Of a DNA stretch of 38,551 bases, positions 24,695 through 33,103 are shown piece by piece (the first letter of the stretch is position 1; each line of letters opens with the position of its first letter). The position numbers were made by a program, and so were the translations under genes. Under the pieces are notes generated by a model. The model saw only the letters and a program-made list of their open reading frames with translations, was not told the DNA's origin and made no database searches. Source of the stretch: Candidatus Dadabacteria bacterium (GTDB lineage Bacteria > Desulfobacterota_D > UBA1144 > Nemesobacterales > Nemesobacteraceae); NCBI GenBank assembly GCA_026705445.1, contig JAPPAR010000043.1, forward strand, positions 1-38,551, read 5' to 3'.

Positions 24695-25186
24695 ATGATT
24701 GATTTCCTCATACGGATTGAAATGAACAGTGACCTGGAGGGGATTGAAGAACTTCTGCTTGAGGCCTTCCCCTCTCCTTCTGAAGCGGAGCTCGTGCGAC
24801 AGTTGCGGGAAGACGGCGATGTGGTATTCTCCCTAGTCGCCGTAGAAGCTGAGGAAGTCATCGGCCAGGCCCTTTTCTCCAAACTGCTCGCGCCATCCGG
24901 CGCATTGGCCCTGGGTCCGGTCGCAGTTACAGAGAGCAGACGCCGCCGGGGGATTGCCGCTACCCTGATCGAGGACGGGCTCAAACGGGCAAGGGATGAT
25001 GGCTGGACGGCGGTCGTAGTACTTGGCGACCCGCCCTATTACCAGCGTTTTGGATTCAGCCAAGAGACTGTAAAGAACATGTCATGCCGATATGCCGGAC
25101 CTTACCTGATGGGACTGGCTCTCGCGGGAAGAGGCTTCAAGGGAGCGCGCATCGAATACGCACACGCCTTCTCAAAGCTGTCATAA
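24695..25186 (+). CDS. GNAT-family N-acetyltransferase
   Basis: 163 residues from the ATG of MIDFLIRIEMNSDLEGIEEL; a TTG 13 codons earlier is possible. It is a YhbS-like GNAT acetyltransferase. The acetyl-CoA pyrophosphate-binding loop is SRRRRGIAATLIEDGLKRA (Q/RxxGxG/A pattern), preceded by the LGPVAV strand and followed by VVVLGDPPYYQRFGF. The last motif is the hallmark of this subgroup. The acceptor (small molecule or protein) cannot be told. AGAAG may be the ribosome binding site. It stands alone, divergent from the small membrane protein gene. Confidence 0.88.
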   Translation: MIDFLIRIEMNSDLEGIEELLLEAFPSPSEAELVRQLREDGDVVFSLVAVEAEEVIGQALFSKLLAPSGALALGPVAVTESRRRRGIAATLIEDGLKRARDDGWTAVVVLGDPPYYQRFGFSQETVKNMSCRYAGPYLMGLALAGRGFKGARIEYAHAFSKLS

Positions 25187-25289
25187 AAAAGGTCAGTTCA
25201 CATGCCTCTGGTTCGCGTCAGGAGCCCCGCCGCAGCGTCTTCCCTGCATTCCAAGATTGATAATGTCGAGGCGCTTTTCTGTGCCATAC

Positions 25290-26720
25290 CTACCGTGACT
25301 TCTTTCTCGGACGCCTTTTCATAATGTGAGTGCTTGCCCCGTATATGCCTTCTGCCGCTTCCATAATGGTCTCGGTCAGGGTTGGGTGAGGATGTATTGA
25401 AAAAGCTATATCCTCAGCAGTCGCGCCCATTTCAATTGCCAGCACGGATTCCGATATTAACTCCCCCGCTTGCGGTCCAACAATTCCGACGCCGACCACC
25501 CTCCCGGTCCCCTTATCGGTTATGAGCTTCGTCAGGCCATCGGTCCTGTTAAGCGTAAGGGCCCTGCCCGATGCAGCCCACGGAAATTTAGACACATTCA
25601 CTTCCATCCCTGCTTCCCTAGCCTCGCTTTCAGTAATCCCGCACCAGGCGATTTCGGGATCGGTAAAGATTACCGCCGGAACGGCCCTAGGGTCATAGTG
25701 GGTCTTGGCCCCGGTTATGACCTCGGCCACGATCTTGGCTTCATACGTCGCCTTGTGGGCAAGCATGGGTTCCCCGGCAACATCCCCGATTGCAAAAATC
25801 GCCGGATCGGCCGTTTTTCTCTGGGAGTCCGTCTCTATAAAGCCCTTCCCGTCCACCTCGACCCGGGTGTTTTCAAGGCCGAGACCTTCCGTGTTCGGTA
25901 CTCTTCCGACCGAGATCAGGACCTTTTCGTATTTCTCCTGGAAGCTTTTCCCATCGACTTCAAATGAAACTTGAACTTCGTTGTCTAACTCACTTATAGA
26001 AACTAATTTTGTTTCAAGCATTATGGAGCGGAATTTCCGATCGAGCCTCTTTTTAAGCACCGCCGCAAGATCCCTGTCAACCCCCTGTACGAGCCCGGAA
26101 AGCATCTCGACAACCGTGACCTCGGTGCCGAGAGAAGAGAAAAACGTTCCAAGCTCAAGGCCTATGTAACCTCCGCCCACCACAAGCAGGGTTTTCGGAA
26201 TCTCCCCTAGGGACAAAGCGCCGTCGGAATCGACCACGTTCGGGGAACCGAAATCCACTCCCGGTATTCTCCTCGAAACGGAACCTGTGGAGATAATGGC
26301 ATTTTCGAACACTACTTCCCGCTCCTCGCCGGAAGCCGTTACAACGCGAAGGGTGCCGGAAGAGGTAAAAGACGCCCTTCCCCGCAGGTAATTCACTTTT
26401 CTCGCCCTAACAAGCGTGCGAAGCCCGCCCGTGAGCTTGGAGACCACCTCGTCTTTCCACGAAAAAAGCTTCTCGGGGTCGATCTCCGGTTCTCCGTAGC
26501 TAAGGCCGAAATCCGCCGCGTCCCTTGCCTCCTCGGCCACCTTCGCCGCGTGCAAAAGGGCCTTTGAAGGTATACATCCCCTGTAGAGACAGACTCCTCC
26601 GGGGTTTAGCTCAGGATCTATAAGCGTTACTTTCTTTCCCTTGTCGGCGAGGGCAAACGCCGCGGGATATCCCCCGGGGCCCGCCCCTATTACCGCTACT
26701 TCCGTTACCACTCTCTCCAT
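25290..26720 (-). CDS. lpdA: dihydrolipoyl dehydrogenase (E3)
   Basis: 476 residues, the usual size. This FAD/NAD-dependent E3 reoxidises dihydrolipoamide of the pyruvate dehydrogenase complex. It has the FAD-binding GAGPGGYPAAFALADKG, a redox-active disulfide C44/C49 in GGVCLYRGCIPSK, the NAD-binding VVGGGYIGLELGTFFSSLG, the second FAD contact AIGDVAGEPMLAHKA, and the catalytic His-Glu pair in HPHPTLTETIMEAA. The usual GGTCLNxGCIPSK is slightly altered (VCLYRG). It lies 6 bp after aceF, completing the aceE-aceF-lpdA operon. Confidence 0.96.
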   Translation of the reverse strand: MERVVTEVAVIGAGPGGYPAAFALADKGKKVTLIDPELNPGGVCLYRGCIPSKALLHAAKVAEEARDAADFGLSYGEPEIDPEKLFSWKDEVVSKLTGGLRTLVRARKVNYLRGRASFTSSGTLRVVTASGEEREVVFENAIISTGSVSRRIPGVDFGSPNVVDSDGALSLGEIPKTLLVVGGGYIGLELGTFFSSLGTEVTVVEMLSGLVQGVDRDLAAVLKKRLDRKFRSIMLETKLVSISELDNEVQVSFEVDGKSFQEKYEKVLISVGRVPNTEGLGLENTRVEVDGKGFIETDSQRKTADPAIFAIGDVAGEPMLAHKATYEAKIVAEVITGAKTHYDPRAVPAVIFTDPEIAWCGITESEAREAGMEVNVSKFPWAASGRALTLNRTDGLTKLITDKGTGRVVGVGIVGPQAGELISESVLAIEMGATAEDIAFSIHPHPTLTETIMEAAEGIYGASTHIMKRRPRKKSR

Positions 26721-26726
26721 CGCCCG

Positions 26727-28025
26727 TTACACCCCTTCGAATATGCTCTCGGGAGAGCGCTCAAGCATTTCGCATAGCCACCTGAGGAACCTAGCGGCTT
26801 CCGCCCCGTCTATAATCCTGTGATCGTAAGAAAGCGAAAGTGGAAGCATGAACCTCGGCGTAAACTCCCCGTCAACATATGCGGGCTCAAAGGATGATCT
26901 TGAGACTCCCAGTATGGCCACCTCAGGCGGATTGAGAATCGGGGTAAAGAAGGTCCCCCCTATTCCCCCGAGATTGGTTATGGTGAAGCTTCCTCCCTTG
27001 AGCCTGTCAGGAGAGAGCTTCTTCTCCCTCGCCGCAGAAGATATCTCCGTTAACTCAACCGATATCTGCGTTATGTCCTTTTTGTCGACATCCCTTATCA
27101 CCGGAACAAGAAGTCCTCTTTCCGTATCCACCGCGACCCCGATGTTTATGTATTTTTTGTAAACGATCGTGCGGCTGCCCATATGTATGCTTGAATTGAA
27201 TTTCGGAAACTCCGGAAGCGCCCGGGAAAGGGCCTTTACCAGAATCGCGGTTACAGTAAGGTTCCCCCCGGCTTCTGACACCTTGTCTCTCTTAAGTTTT
27301 CTAAGCTCCTCAAGCCGCGTGGCATCCGCCTTGTCAAACTGCGTCACGTGCGGGGCCGCCCACGCTTGGGAAAGGCGCTCGGCTGTAAGCTTCCTCACGG
27401 TCGAGAAACTCTCTGTAACAGTCTCTCCCCATCTCGAAAAATCGGGAAGCTCGGGTTCCTCGGGCGTCGCCGGCTGGGCGGATGAAGCGGATATTATTAT
27501 GGCCTTTGCGTGAGCCTTTACGTCCCTCTCAAGTATCCTCCCGCGGGGACCCGTTCCCGAAACGGATGAAAGCTCTACGCCGAGCTCCCTCGCAAGACGT
27601 CTCACGGAAGGTGCCGCCGCCACCGCTAGAGGTCCCGACGGGGCGATATCGTCCGCGGGAGCAGTTTGGGGTGGTGTGGCCTGTTTTTTCTCCTCTCCGG
27701 GTTCTTTTTCAGGAAGGGGCGCTTGCGCCGCCGCGGGTTTTCCCTCTTCTTCGGCCGCGGGAGCGTCCTCTGGGGGTTCCCTGCCCTCATCGTCCCCGTT
27801 CATCCTCACGAGTACCTGGCTTATTTCCACCGTGTCCCCGGCGCTTACGCACACGTCGACAATCGTTCCGTCGGCCGGGGAAGGAATCTCAACGGCGGCC
27901 TTGTCCGTTTCCACCTCAAGCAGGGGCTGCTCGAGAGTGACTCTGTCTCCGGGCGAAACGAAAACCTCTATCACCTGCCCGGATTCAATTCCTTCTCCAA
28001 GTTCGGGAAGCCTGAATTCTATCAA
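26727..28025 (-). CDS. aceF: pyruvate dehydrogenase E2 (dihydrolipoyl acetyltransferase)
   Basis: About 432 residues from a TTG (decoded Met) that begins IEFRLPELGEGIESG. GAGGA lies seven bases upstream, so I prefer it to the upstream in-frame start at 28079, which lies inside the end of aceE and adds a non-conserved leader. Parts in order: one lipoyl domain with K42 in ETDKAAVEIP; an acidic Pro/Ala/Glu linker; a peripheral-subunit-binding domain (PSVRRLARELGVELSSVSG, GPRGRILERDV); and the catalytic domain with SYDHRIIDGAEAARFL (HRxxDG). It has a single lipoyl domain, against three in E. coli AceF. It follows aceE by about 13 bp and precedes lpdA by 6 bp. Confidence 0.95.
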   Translation of the reverse strand: MIEFRLPELGEGIESGQVIEVFVSPGDRVTLEQPLLEVETDKAAVEIPSPADGTIVDVCVSAGDTVEISQVLVRMNGDDEGREPPEDAPAAEEEGKPAAAQAPLPEKEPGEEKKQATPPQTAPADDIAPSGPLAVAAAPSVRRLARELGVELSSVSGTGPRGRILERDVKAHAKAIIISASSAQPATPEEPELPDFSRWGETVTESFSTVRKLTAERLSQAWAAPHVTQFDKADATRLEELRKLKRDKVSEAGGNLTVTAILVKALSRALPEFPKFNSSIHMGSRTIVYKKYINIGVAVDTERGLLVPVIRDVDKKDITQISVELTEISSAAREKKLSPDRLKGGSFTITNLGGIGGTFFTPILNPPEVAILGVSRSSFEPAYVDGEFTPRFMLPLSLSYDHRIIDGAEAARFLRWLCEMLERSPESIFEGV

Positions 28026-28038
28026 CTTACGTTCCTCG

Positions 28039-28704
28039 TCACGTGACCGCGGGGTTGGGCTTCCCCCGGTCGATTCCAAATTCGCTTATCGCCTCGCTGA
28101 CGGTTTCCTCGTCAACCCTGCCTTCCCTCGCAAGCTCATGGAGCGCCGCAATCGCGATGTGACGGTAGTCGACCTCGAAGAAGTCGCGAAGCGCCTCCCG
28201 GGTGTCGCTTCTTCCGAACCCGTCGGTGCCGAGAGAGACAAGGGGCTTGGGGAAATAGGAGGAAATCGAATCGGGGAGGCTCTTAAGATAGTCGGTCGCG
28301 GCAACAAAGACCCCGTCTTCCCCTTCCATGCACTCTGAAATGTAGCTTTTTCTTCTCTTCTCTCCGGAATTGAGGCGGTTCCATCTTTCCGCTTCCTTCG
28401 CGTCCTGGTAAAGCTCCTTGTAGCTCGTGATGCTCCAGACGTCGGTCGGGATGCCGTAGCCGCTCTCAAGAACCTCCCTCGCCCAGAGAACCTCGTTCAT
28501 GATGGCGCCGCTTCCGAAAAGATGGACCTTTTTCCCCGAGTCCTTGAGCGAAGAAAACGCGAACCTGTACATCCCTTTTATTATACCTTCCTCGACCCCC
28601 TCCGGCATGGCGGGCTGCACGTAGCGCTCGTTCATCACCGTTATGTAGTAGAATATCTCCTCCCCGTCCTGGTACATCCTCTTTATCCCGTCCCTGACTA
28701 TCAC
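28039..28704 (-). CDS. aceE: pyruvate dehydrogenase E1, C-terminal part (after in-frame TAG)
   Basis: 221 residues in the same reading frame as the upstream aceE part, separated from it only by TAG ATA GCC. It carries the last part of homodimeric E1: RDGIKRMYQDGEEIFYYI, MNERYVQPAMPEGVEEGI, then the C-terminal transketolase-like domain with SLGTDGFGRSDTREALRDFF and ending NPAVT. The annotated GTG start has no ribosome binding site, so independent translation looks poor; coupled restart or readthrough would be needed. By itself it lacks the ThDP-binding domain. It should be read with the upstream part as one interrupted aceE of about 889 codons, close to the 887 of E. coli AceE. Confidence 0.8.
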   Translation of the reverse strand: MIVRDGIKRMYQDGEEIFYYITVMNERYVQPAMPEGVEEGIIKGMYRFAFSSLKDSGKKVHLFGSGAIMNEVLWAREVLESGYGIPTDVWSITSYKELYQDAKEAERWNRLNSGEKRRKSYISECMEGEDGVFVAATDYLKSLPDSISSYFPKPLVSLGTDGFGRSDTREALRDFFEVDYRHIAIAALHELAREGRVDEETVSEAISEFGIDRGKPNPAVT

Positions 28705-28710
28705 GGCTAT

Positions 28711-28713
28711 CTA
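28711..28713 (-). other. in-frame amber codon interrupting aceE
   Basis: TAG at codon 666 of an otherwise continuous 889-codon aceE. Both sides stay in one frame and align to AceE without gap. TAG is an ordinary stop in this genome (argDC, ndk, holA, rpsT, scpA and hicB end in it), so genome-wide amber reassignment is unlikely. A mutation, a sequencing error or local readthrough remain. Confidence 0.9.
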
Positions 28714-30708
28714 GTAGGAGAAAGCCGGATCGTAGGCCTTTAGGTTCGGATAGACGTAGGCGAAATGATGGCTGTTTCCGTCCTGGTGCTGGAGACCCTC
28801 GCCCGCAAGGGTGGTCCGCCCCGCCGTGCCTCCCACCATGAACCCCCTGCACTTCATGTCGGCGGCGGCCCAGATAAGGTCCCCTATTCTCTGAAAGCCG
28901 AACATCGAGTAGTAGATGAAAAAGGGGATGGTGTTTATGCCGTGTGTCGAGTAGGCCGTGCCGGCCGCTATGAAGGAAGACATGCTGCCCGCCTCGGTTA
29001 TGCCCTCTTCTAGGATCTGCCCGTCCTTTGCCTCCTTGTAGTAAAGAAGGGTGTCCGCGTCAACGGGCTCGTAGAGCTGTCCCACGCTTGAATAGATGCC
29101 CACCTGGCGGAAAAGCGCTTCCATCCCGAAAGTTCTTGCCTCGTCAGGGACTATGGGGACTATCAGATCTCCTATATCCCGATCCCGCATGAGTCTTGAG
29201 AGCATGTGGACGATTACCATGGTCGTGGCCACTTTTCTCTTGGATCCGGAAGCCTTTTTAAACTCCTCGAACACTCTCTCCGGGATCTTCTCAAGGGGTT
29301 TAGCCCTTACGATCCGTTTCGGGATGGGTCCGCCGAGTGCCTCCCTCCTCTCGCGGAGATAGTTCATCTCGGGGCTGTCGGGAGCGGGCCTGTAGAAAGG
29401 AGCTCTTCTGATTTCCTGGTCCGTAATCGGTATGTAGAACCGGGACCGGAAGCGCTTTAGCTCTTCCTCGTTAAGTTTTTTCTGCTGGTGGGTTATGTTC
29501 TTGCCCTCCCCCGCTTCCCCGAGGCCGTAACCCTTTATGGTCTTTGCGAGAATCACAGTGGGAGAACCGGTGTTCTCAACCGCGGCTTTGTAGGCGGCGT
29601 AGACCTTCTCTGAGTCGTGCCCTCCTCTAGCGAGTTTCTGAAGCTCCTCGTCCGTGTGGTTCTCGACCATTTTCAGGATCTCGGGGCGGGTGCCGAAAAA
29701 ATGCTCCCTTATGTATTTCCCGGGAGATATGGTGTACCTCTGGTAATCCCCGTCAAGGGCGGCTTCCATCCTCTCGACCAGAAATCCGTCTTTATCCTGT
29801 GCCAGAATCGGGTCCCAGGTCCCTCCCCAGATAACCTTTATCACGTTCCACCCCGCCCCCCTGAAGATTCTTTCGAGCTCCTGTATTATCTTGCCGTTTC
29901 CCCTGACGGGTCCGTCAAGGCGCTGGAGGTTGCAGTTGATCACGAATATCAGGTTGTCAAGCCTCTCCCTCGACGCGAGGGTGATTGCTCCCAGGGTTTC
30001 GGGCTCGTCGGTTTCCCCGTCCCCGATAAAGGCCCACACCTTGGCGTCGGTGCGGGGCTTTAGACCCCTGTCCTCTAGGTACCTGTTGAAACGGGCCTGG
30101 TAAATCGCCATTATGGGAGAAAGTCCCATCGAGACCGTCGGGAACTCCCAGAAGTCCGGCATGAGCCAGGGGTGGGGATAGGAGGAGAGGCCGTCTCCGC
30201 CGAGCTCCCTCCTGAAATTGCGCATCTGCTCGATAGAGACCGTGCCTTCGAGAAACGCCCTTGCGTATATGCCCGGCGAGGCGTGTCCCTGGAAGTAGAT
30301 CATGTCCCCTTCCCGGTTCTCGTCGCCTGCCCTGAAGAAGTGGTGGAACCCTATCTCGTAGAGCGTGGCGGCCGAGGCGTAGGTTGAGATATGTCCTCCG
30401 ATGCCGTCGCTTATCCTGTTTGCGCGCACGACCATGGCCATGGCGTTCCACCTTATTATGCTTCTTATGTTGCGCTCTATTTCGTAGTTGCCCGGGTAAG
30501 GCGGCTGGTCCTCAAGGGCAATGGTGTTCACGTAAGGGGTGTTCGCGGCGTAGGGAACCTGCACGCCTTTTTTCTGGGAGTAAATCCTGAGCTTTCTGAG
30601 CAGTTCAGCTGCCCTCTCGCGCCCGGAGTTCTCAATCACGTATTCTAGTGATTCGATCCATTCCCGGTCTTCGGCTTCTTCTTCCGAAATTTGAGGATCT
30701 TCTTCCAT
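28711..30708 (-). CDS. aceE: pyruvate dehydrogenase E1, N-terminal part (ends at in-frame TAG)
   Basis: 665 codons from the ATG of [14 protein letters not shown]; an ATG or alternative start 20 codons earlier is not conserved. It is the homodimeric (AceE-type) E1, which decarboxylates pyruvate on thiamine diphosphate and acetylates lipoyl-E2. The ThDP motif runs from GDG at 229-231 to NCN at 258-260. [19 protein letters not shown] and [17 protein letters not shown] are also diagnostic. The frame ends in [12 protein letters not shown], where E. coli has YDPAYAYEVAVI: the amber codon replaces a glutamate codon, needing only GAG to TAG. The ThDP and central domains are intact, but the C-terminal domain is cut off. 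It is the first gene of the pdh operon. Confidence 0.85.
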   Translation of the reverse strand: MEEDPQISEEEAEDREWIESLEYVIENSGRERAAELLRKLRIYSQKKGVQVPYAANTPYVNTIALEDQPPYPGNYEIERNIRSIIRWNAMAMVVRANRISDGIGGHISTYASAATLYEIGFHHFFRAGDENREGDMIYFQGHASPGIYARAFLEGTVSIEQMRNFRRELGGDGLSSYPHPWLMPDFWEFPTVSMGLSPIMAIYQARFNRYLEDRGLKPRTDAKVWAFIGDGETDEPETLGAITLASRERLDNLIFVINCNLQRLDGPVRGNGKIIQELERIFRGAGWNVIKVIWGGTWDPILAQDKDGFLVERMEAALDGDYQRYTISPGKYIREHFFGTRPEILKMVENHTDEELQKLARGGHDSEKVYAAYKAAVENTGSPTVILAKTIKGYGLGEAGEGKNITHQQKKLNEEELKRFRSRFYIPITDQEIRRAPFYRPAPDSPEMNYLRERREALGGPIPKRIVRAKPLEKIPERVFEEFKKASGSKRKVATTMVIVHMLSRLMRDRDIGDLIVPIVPDEARTFGMEALFRQVGIYSSVGQLYEPVDADTLLYYKEAKDGQILEEGITEAGSMSSFIAAGTAYSTHGINTIPFFIYYSMFGFQRIGDLIWAAADMKCRGFMVGGTAGRTTLAGEGLQHQDGNSHHFAYVYPNLKAYDPAFSY

Positions 30709-30768
30709 TATCCGTACAAAACGCGGCGAAGCAGTGCCACGGGGGAATTTGCAACACGGAAAAACCAC

Positions 30769-31060
30769 GTTGTCCTTGCTATCGAGAATCCGACCTCAGA
30801 CGCTCAAAAAGGTGTTTCGGACCCTAAGCGGAATCCCAGATTCGGAAAAACAGTTTAACCGCAGGGGAGAAAATATCACTAACGATGCGGAACTATTTCG
30901 GCGCTTTTTCTTTTTGAGAATCATCCAAGACAATTCCAATGAAGAACATATTACCGAAGGTCAGAAACGCTGAGTTTACAGGTAAGTTTCAATCGAGCAG
31001 CCCGTGATTTAAACTAATTTTGTACTAGACAAAAGCCTCTCTTAGGAAGGTACTATGTCC
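30769..31060. other. intergenic region upstream of pdh operon
   Basis: About 290 bp without a supported gene; a 79-codon plus-strand frame here has no recognisable features. The left part should hold the aceE promoter; I find no strong consensus pair. Base composition shifts to A+T-rich to the right, marking the start of the accessory region. Confidence 0.45.
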
Positions 31061-31708
31061 TCATTTAACAATTCCCAATTCACGTGCCATGCGGTTTCCA
31101 ATTTCTTCAGCTTCTTGTACAAAATCCATCAGAGGTGATAAATCTTCAATATAGTGAACCCATGTTTTGTTTAATAATTCTTCCCAAGAATAACGCTTCA
31201 ACCATAATTTCACATCTTTGTCAAAATAAATACAAAGATCTTTGAGATTCTTTAGGTCATTGTTAGAAGGAGTATCGGTAGGTTCAGATTCGGAGCGCAT
31301 GAACGCTTTTAGTTTGAGGGATCTATTTTTCATTTCGTGAGCATATAGATCCTCAAGTTCTCGGGAAATTTCATCAGGAATTAGACTATAGATCTTTTCG
31401 AGATTATGACTAGCCGCTCTACCTTCCTTATGAAGACCACATAATTCCAGTATGCATTTCAACCTCAGTTCTAAGGCAATACCAAAATTAAAATGGCTTG
31501 CCGTCTTAAGAGATTCCCAAACATTATGAATTCTCCAACCCGTGGAACCTCCTATTCGGTTTTGATTACCATCCTCAACTTTCAATTCACGTATTCTCTC
31601 CTCTATGAAAAACGTAGCCTCTAGAAATGCTTTTGTATCACCTATCAGCTTTAGATAGCTGTCTCCATCAATTCGTGGTTTTGCAGTTTCTTCGTTTTGT
31701 GAACTCAC
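31061..31708 (-). CDS. hypothetical protein, HEPN-like pattern possible
   Basis: 215 residues, soluble and helical. The start is GTG with a perfect AAAGGAGGTGAAGA ribosome binding site. No family is recognised with certainty. The middle segment HFNFGIALELRLKCILELCG followed by SHNLEKIYSLIPDEI resembles the helical core of HEPN-like proteins, in which a conserved ExxLK-type helix is followed by an HxLxxL helix. I do not see a clear RxxxxH ribonuclease motif (only R-AAS-H is near). HEPN proteins are frequent in defence and toxin loci, which would fit its position in the accessory region. It is followed upstream, on the same strand, by another unknown gene 157 bp away. Confidence 0.6.
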   Translation of the reverse strand: MSSQNEETAKPRIDGDSYLKLIGDTKAFLEATFFIEERIRELKVEDGNQNRIGGSTGWRIHNVWESLKTASHFNFGIALELRLKCILELCGLHKEGRAASHNLEKIYSLIPDEISRELEDLYAHEMKNRSLKLKAFMRSESEPTDTPSNNDLKNLKDLCIYFDKDVKLWLKRYSWEELLNKTWVHYIEDLSPLMDFVQEAEEIGNRMARELGIVK

Positions 31709-31864
31709 TCTTCACCTCCTTTATAGTTGCAAAGATCCTAGCTGTTGCATGGTTTTAGAGCAGATGATTTTTATCGGGCATAATTTAGGCACGTAGTTTC
31801 AAGAATCAAATGCGACAGGATAACCGGGTTTTACGCGAGCTTAATTTTGCACTGTGATTCAGCT

Positions 31865-32743
31865 TCAATTCTGCCATTGTTCTGGTGGAGCTAATTCCCA
31901 TATACCGATAATCGGCGGCATCCCGCGTTCTCCAATTATCTCCAAGATAGATTTGTAATCCAATTCTTTTACTAATTCATCAGATATTTTCAGCGTATTC
32001 GGAGACTCGATAGCCAGGCCGACGGTACATACGAAAAAAAGCGACCCCCAGTAAAGAGAAAAAGATCCTCTATAGAGATTTAGATGAGCCGGTTCAATCG
32101 AGAACTTTCCGGGTTCCCGTTCTGTGACCAGTCGTGCGAGTTCCATGGGACTGAAATGCACGAAGCGGGATGTCGCACGATAGACAAGTTCATACGTTGA
32201 TTTTTCTCCTACTTTTTCTGCAAGCCATAATGTTGAAGGAATTCTTTTAGGATCAGGCCAGTTTAGTTTTTCTCCAAGTTGATGCATTTCCTTTCGACTG
32301 TCATTTTTTTCATTCTGAAATTTTTCCAGATAAGGCAAGAGTCCAAGTTTCTCCGTTTCCGACCTTCCCATTGTTTCATCCTGAGTGCTCAGACACTTGT
32401 AAACTTCATCTATCCCTATACAGCCAATTAGTGAATCTGCATCTGGTAGCGAAATTTCAGCCAAGTACTTGCTCCAAATAAACTCCTCGCACATAAGCCT
32501 CAGAAATGAACCTGTGATAAAACCTTCTCCATCCTCGACTAATTGGGAAATCAGCCTAAGGGAGTCAAACTGTCTGCGCAGTATGGTTCTGCAGACAGTC
32601 GCAAGACGTCCATTGCCTGGTTCCCAATTTATCTCACTCGCTTTTTCAATAAATCCGCGAGTTAAATTCAATATATTCTGGATATCGTTTTTAAGTGGGG
32701 CCAAATCCGCCACGGGTCTATGGATGGGGGGCTCTTTTGCCAA
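31865..32743 (-). CDS. hypothetical protein, DUF5677-like pattern
   Basis: 292 residues. The start is TTG with AAGGAGG seven bases upstream; no ATG is near. The protein is mostly helical. The N-terminal half contains RRQFDSLRLISQLVEDGEGF and SFLRLMCEEFIWSKYL, and the second half YRATSRFVHFSPMELARLV. Together these resemble the DUF5677-type fold (a membrane-less helical domain with a conserved Arg/Glu helix and a late Ser/His-containing helix); this is tentative. A hydrophobic stretch near 235-255 (SLYWGSLFFVCTVGLAI) could be a membrane helix or a buried one. It is divergent from the KAP NTPase gene with about 360 bp between the starts, so the two could share a control region. Confidence 0.6.
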   Translation of the reverse strand: MAKEPPIHRPVADLAPLKNDIQNILNLTRGFIEKASEINWEPGNGRLATVCRTILRRQFDSLRLISQLVEDGEGFITGSFLRLMCEEFIWSKYLAEISLPDADSLIGCIGIDEVYKCLSTQDETMGRSETEKLGLLPYLEKFQNEKNDSRKEMHQLGEKLNWPDPKRIPSTLWLAEKVGEKSTYELVYRATSRFVHFSPMELARLVTEREPGKFSIEPAHLNLYRGSFSLYWGSLFFVCTVGLAIESPNTLKISDELVKELDYKSILEIIGERGMPPIIGIWELAPPEQWQN

Positions 32744-33103
32744 GAAAATCCTCCTTGCTTCTTTTGTACTTAAATAGGTAGTTAGACAAACAGTATAATT
32801 TGCCTCTCAAAATTTTTGGGAGGTAAGTTTGCGTGCATATCAATCTAGCCACCTTAGTTTTTACTTTATTTGTATTTTTTGGAGAAGAAATTAATAAAAT
32901 AGATCTCGATCTTACCAATAGGGAATGGTTGAGAAGTGGACCCCATAACACAATTTTAACAAACCACTTTGTAACAAATTTCACCCGGTGGGCAGTACTC
33001 CATACCTCCACTTCCCCGCATCTATTATTATACATGGAGTAGCAAGTATAATTACCTTTTTGAGAAGACGAAAAAGTCATCTAAACAAGGAGGTTAGAAC
33101 TTC
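32744..33103. promoter_or_regulatory. divergent control region before the KAP NTPase gene
   Basis: About 360 bp without a supported gene. A consensus -10, TATAAT, lies at 33047-33052, 51 bp before the KAP start, with only a weak -35 (TTATTA). AAGGAGG (33087-33093) is the KAP ribosome binding site. AAGTGGA (32935-32941) recurs inverted as TCCACTT about 70 bp later and could be part of an operator, but this is weak. Open frames across this stretch on both strands look random. Confidence 0.45.

Noticed and set aside
28711-28713. Pyrrolysine or genome-wide amber recoding as the explanation of the aceE stop
   Set aside because: Many genes in the window end in TAG, and no pyrrolysine machinery is visible; a local mutation or error is simpler.
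32833-33042. 69-codon plus-strand and longer minus-strand frames in the gap before the KAP gene
   Set aside because: Both lack ribosome binding sites and recognisable motifs, and they lie where the divergent promoters are expected.
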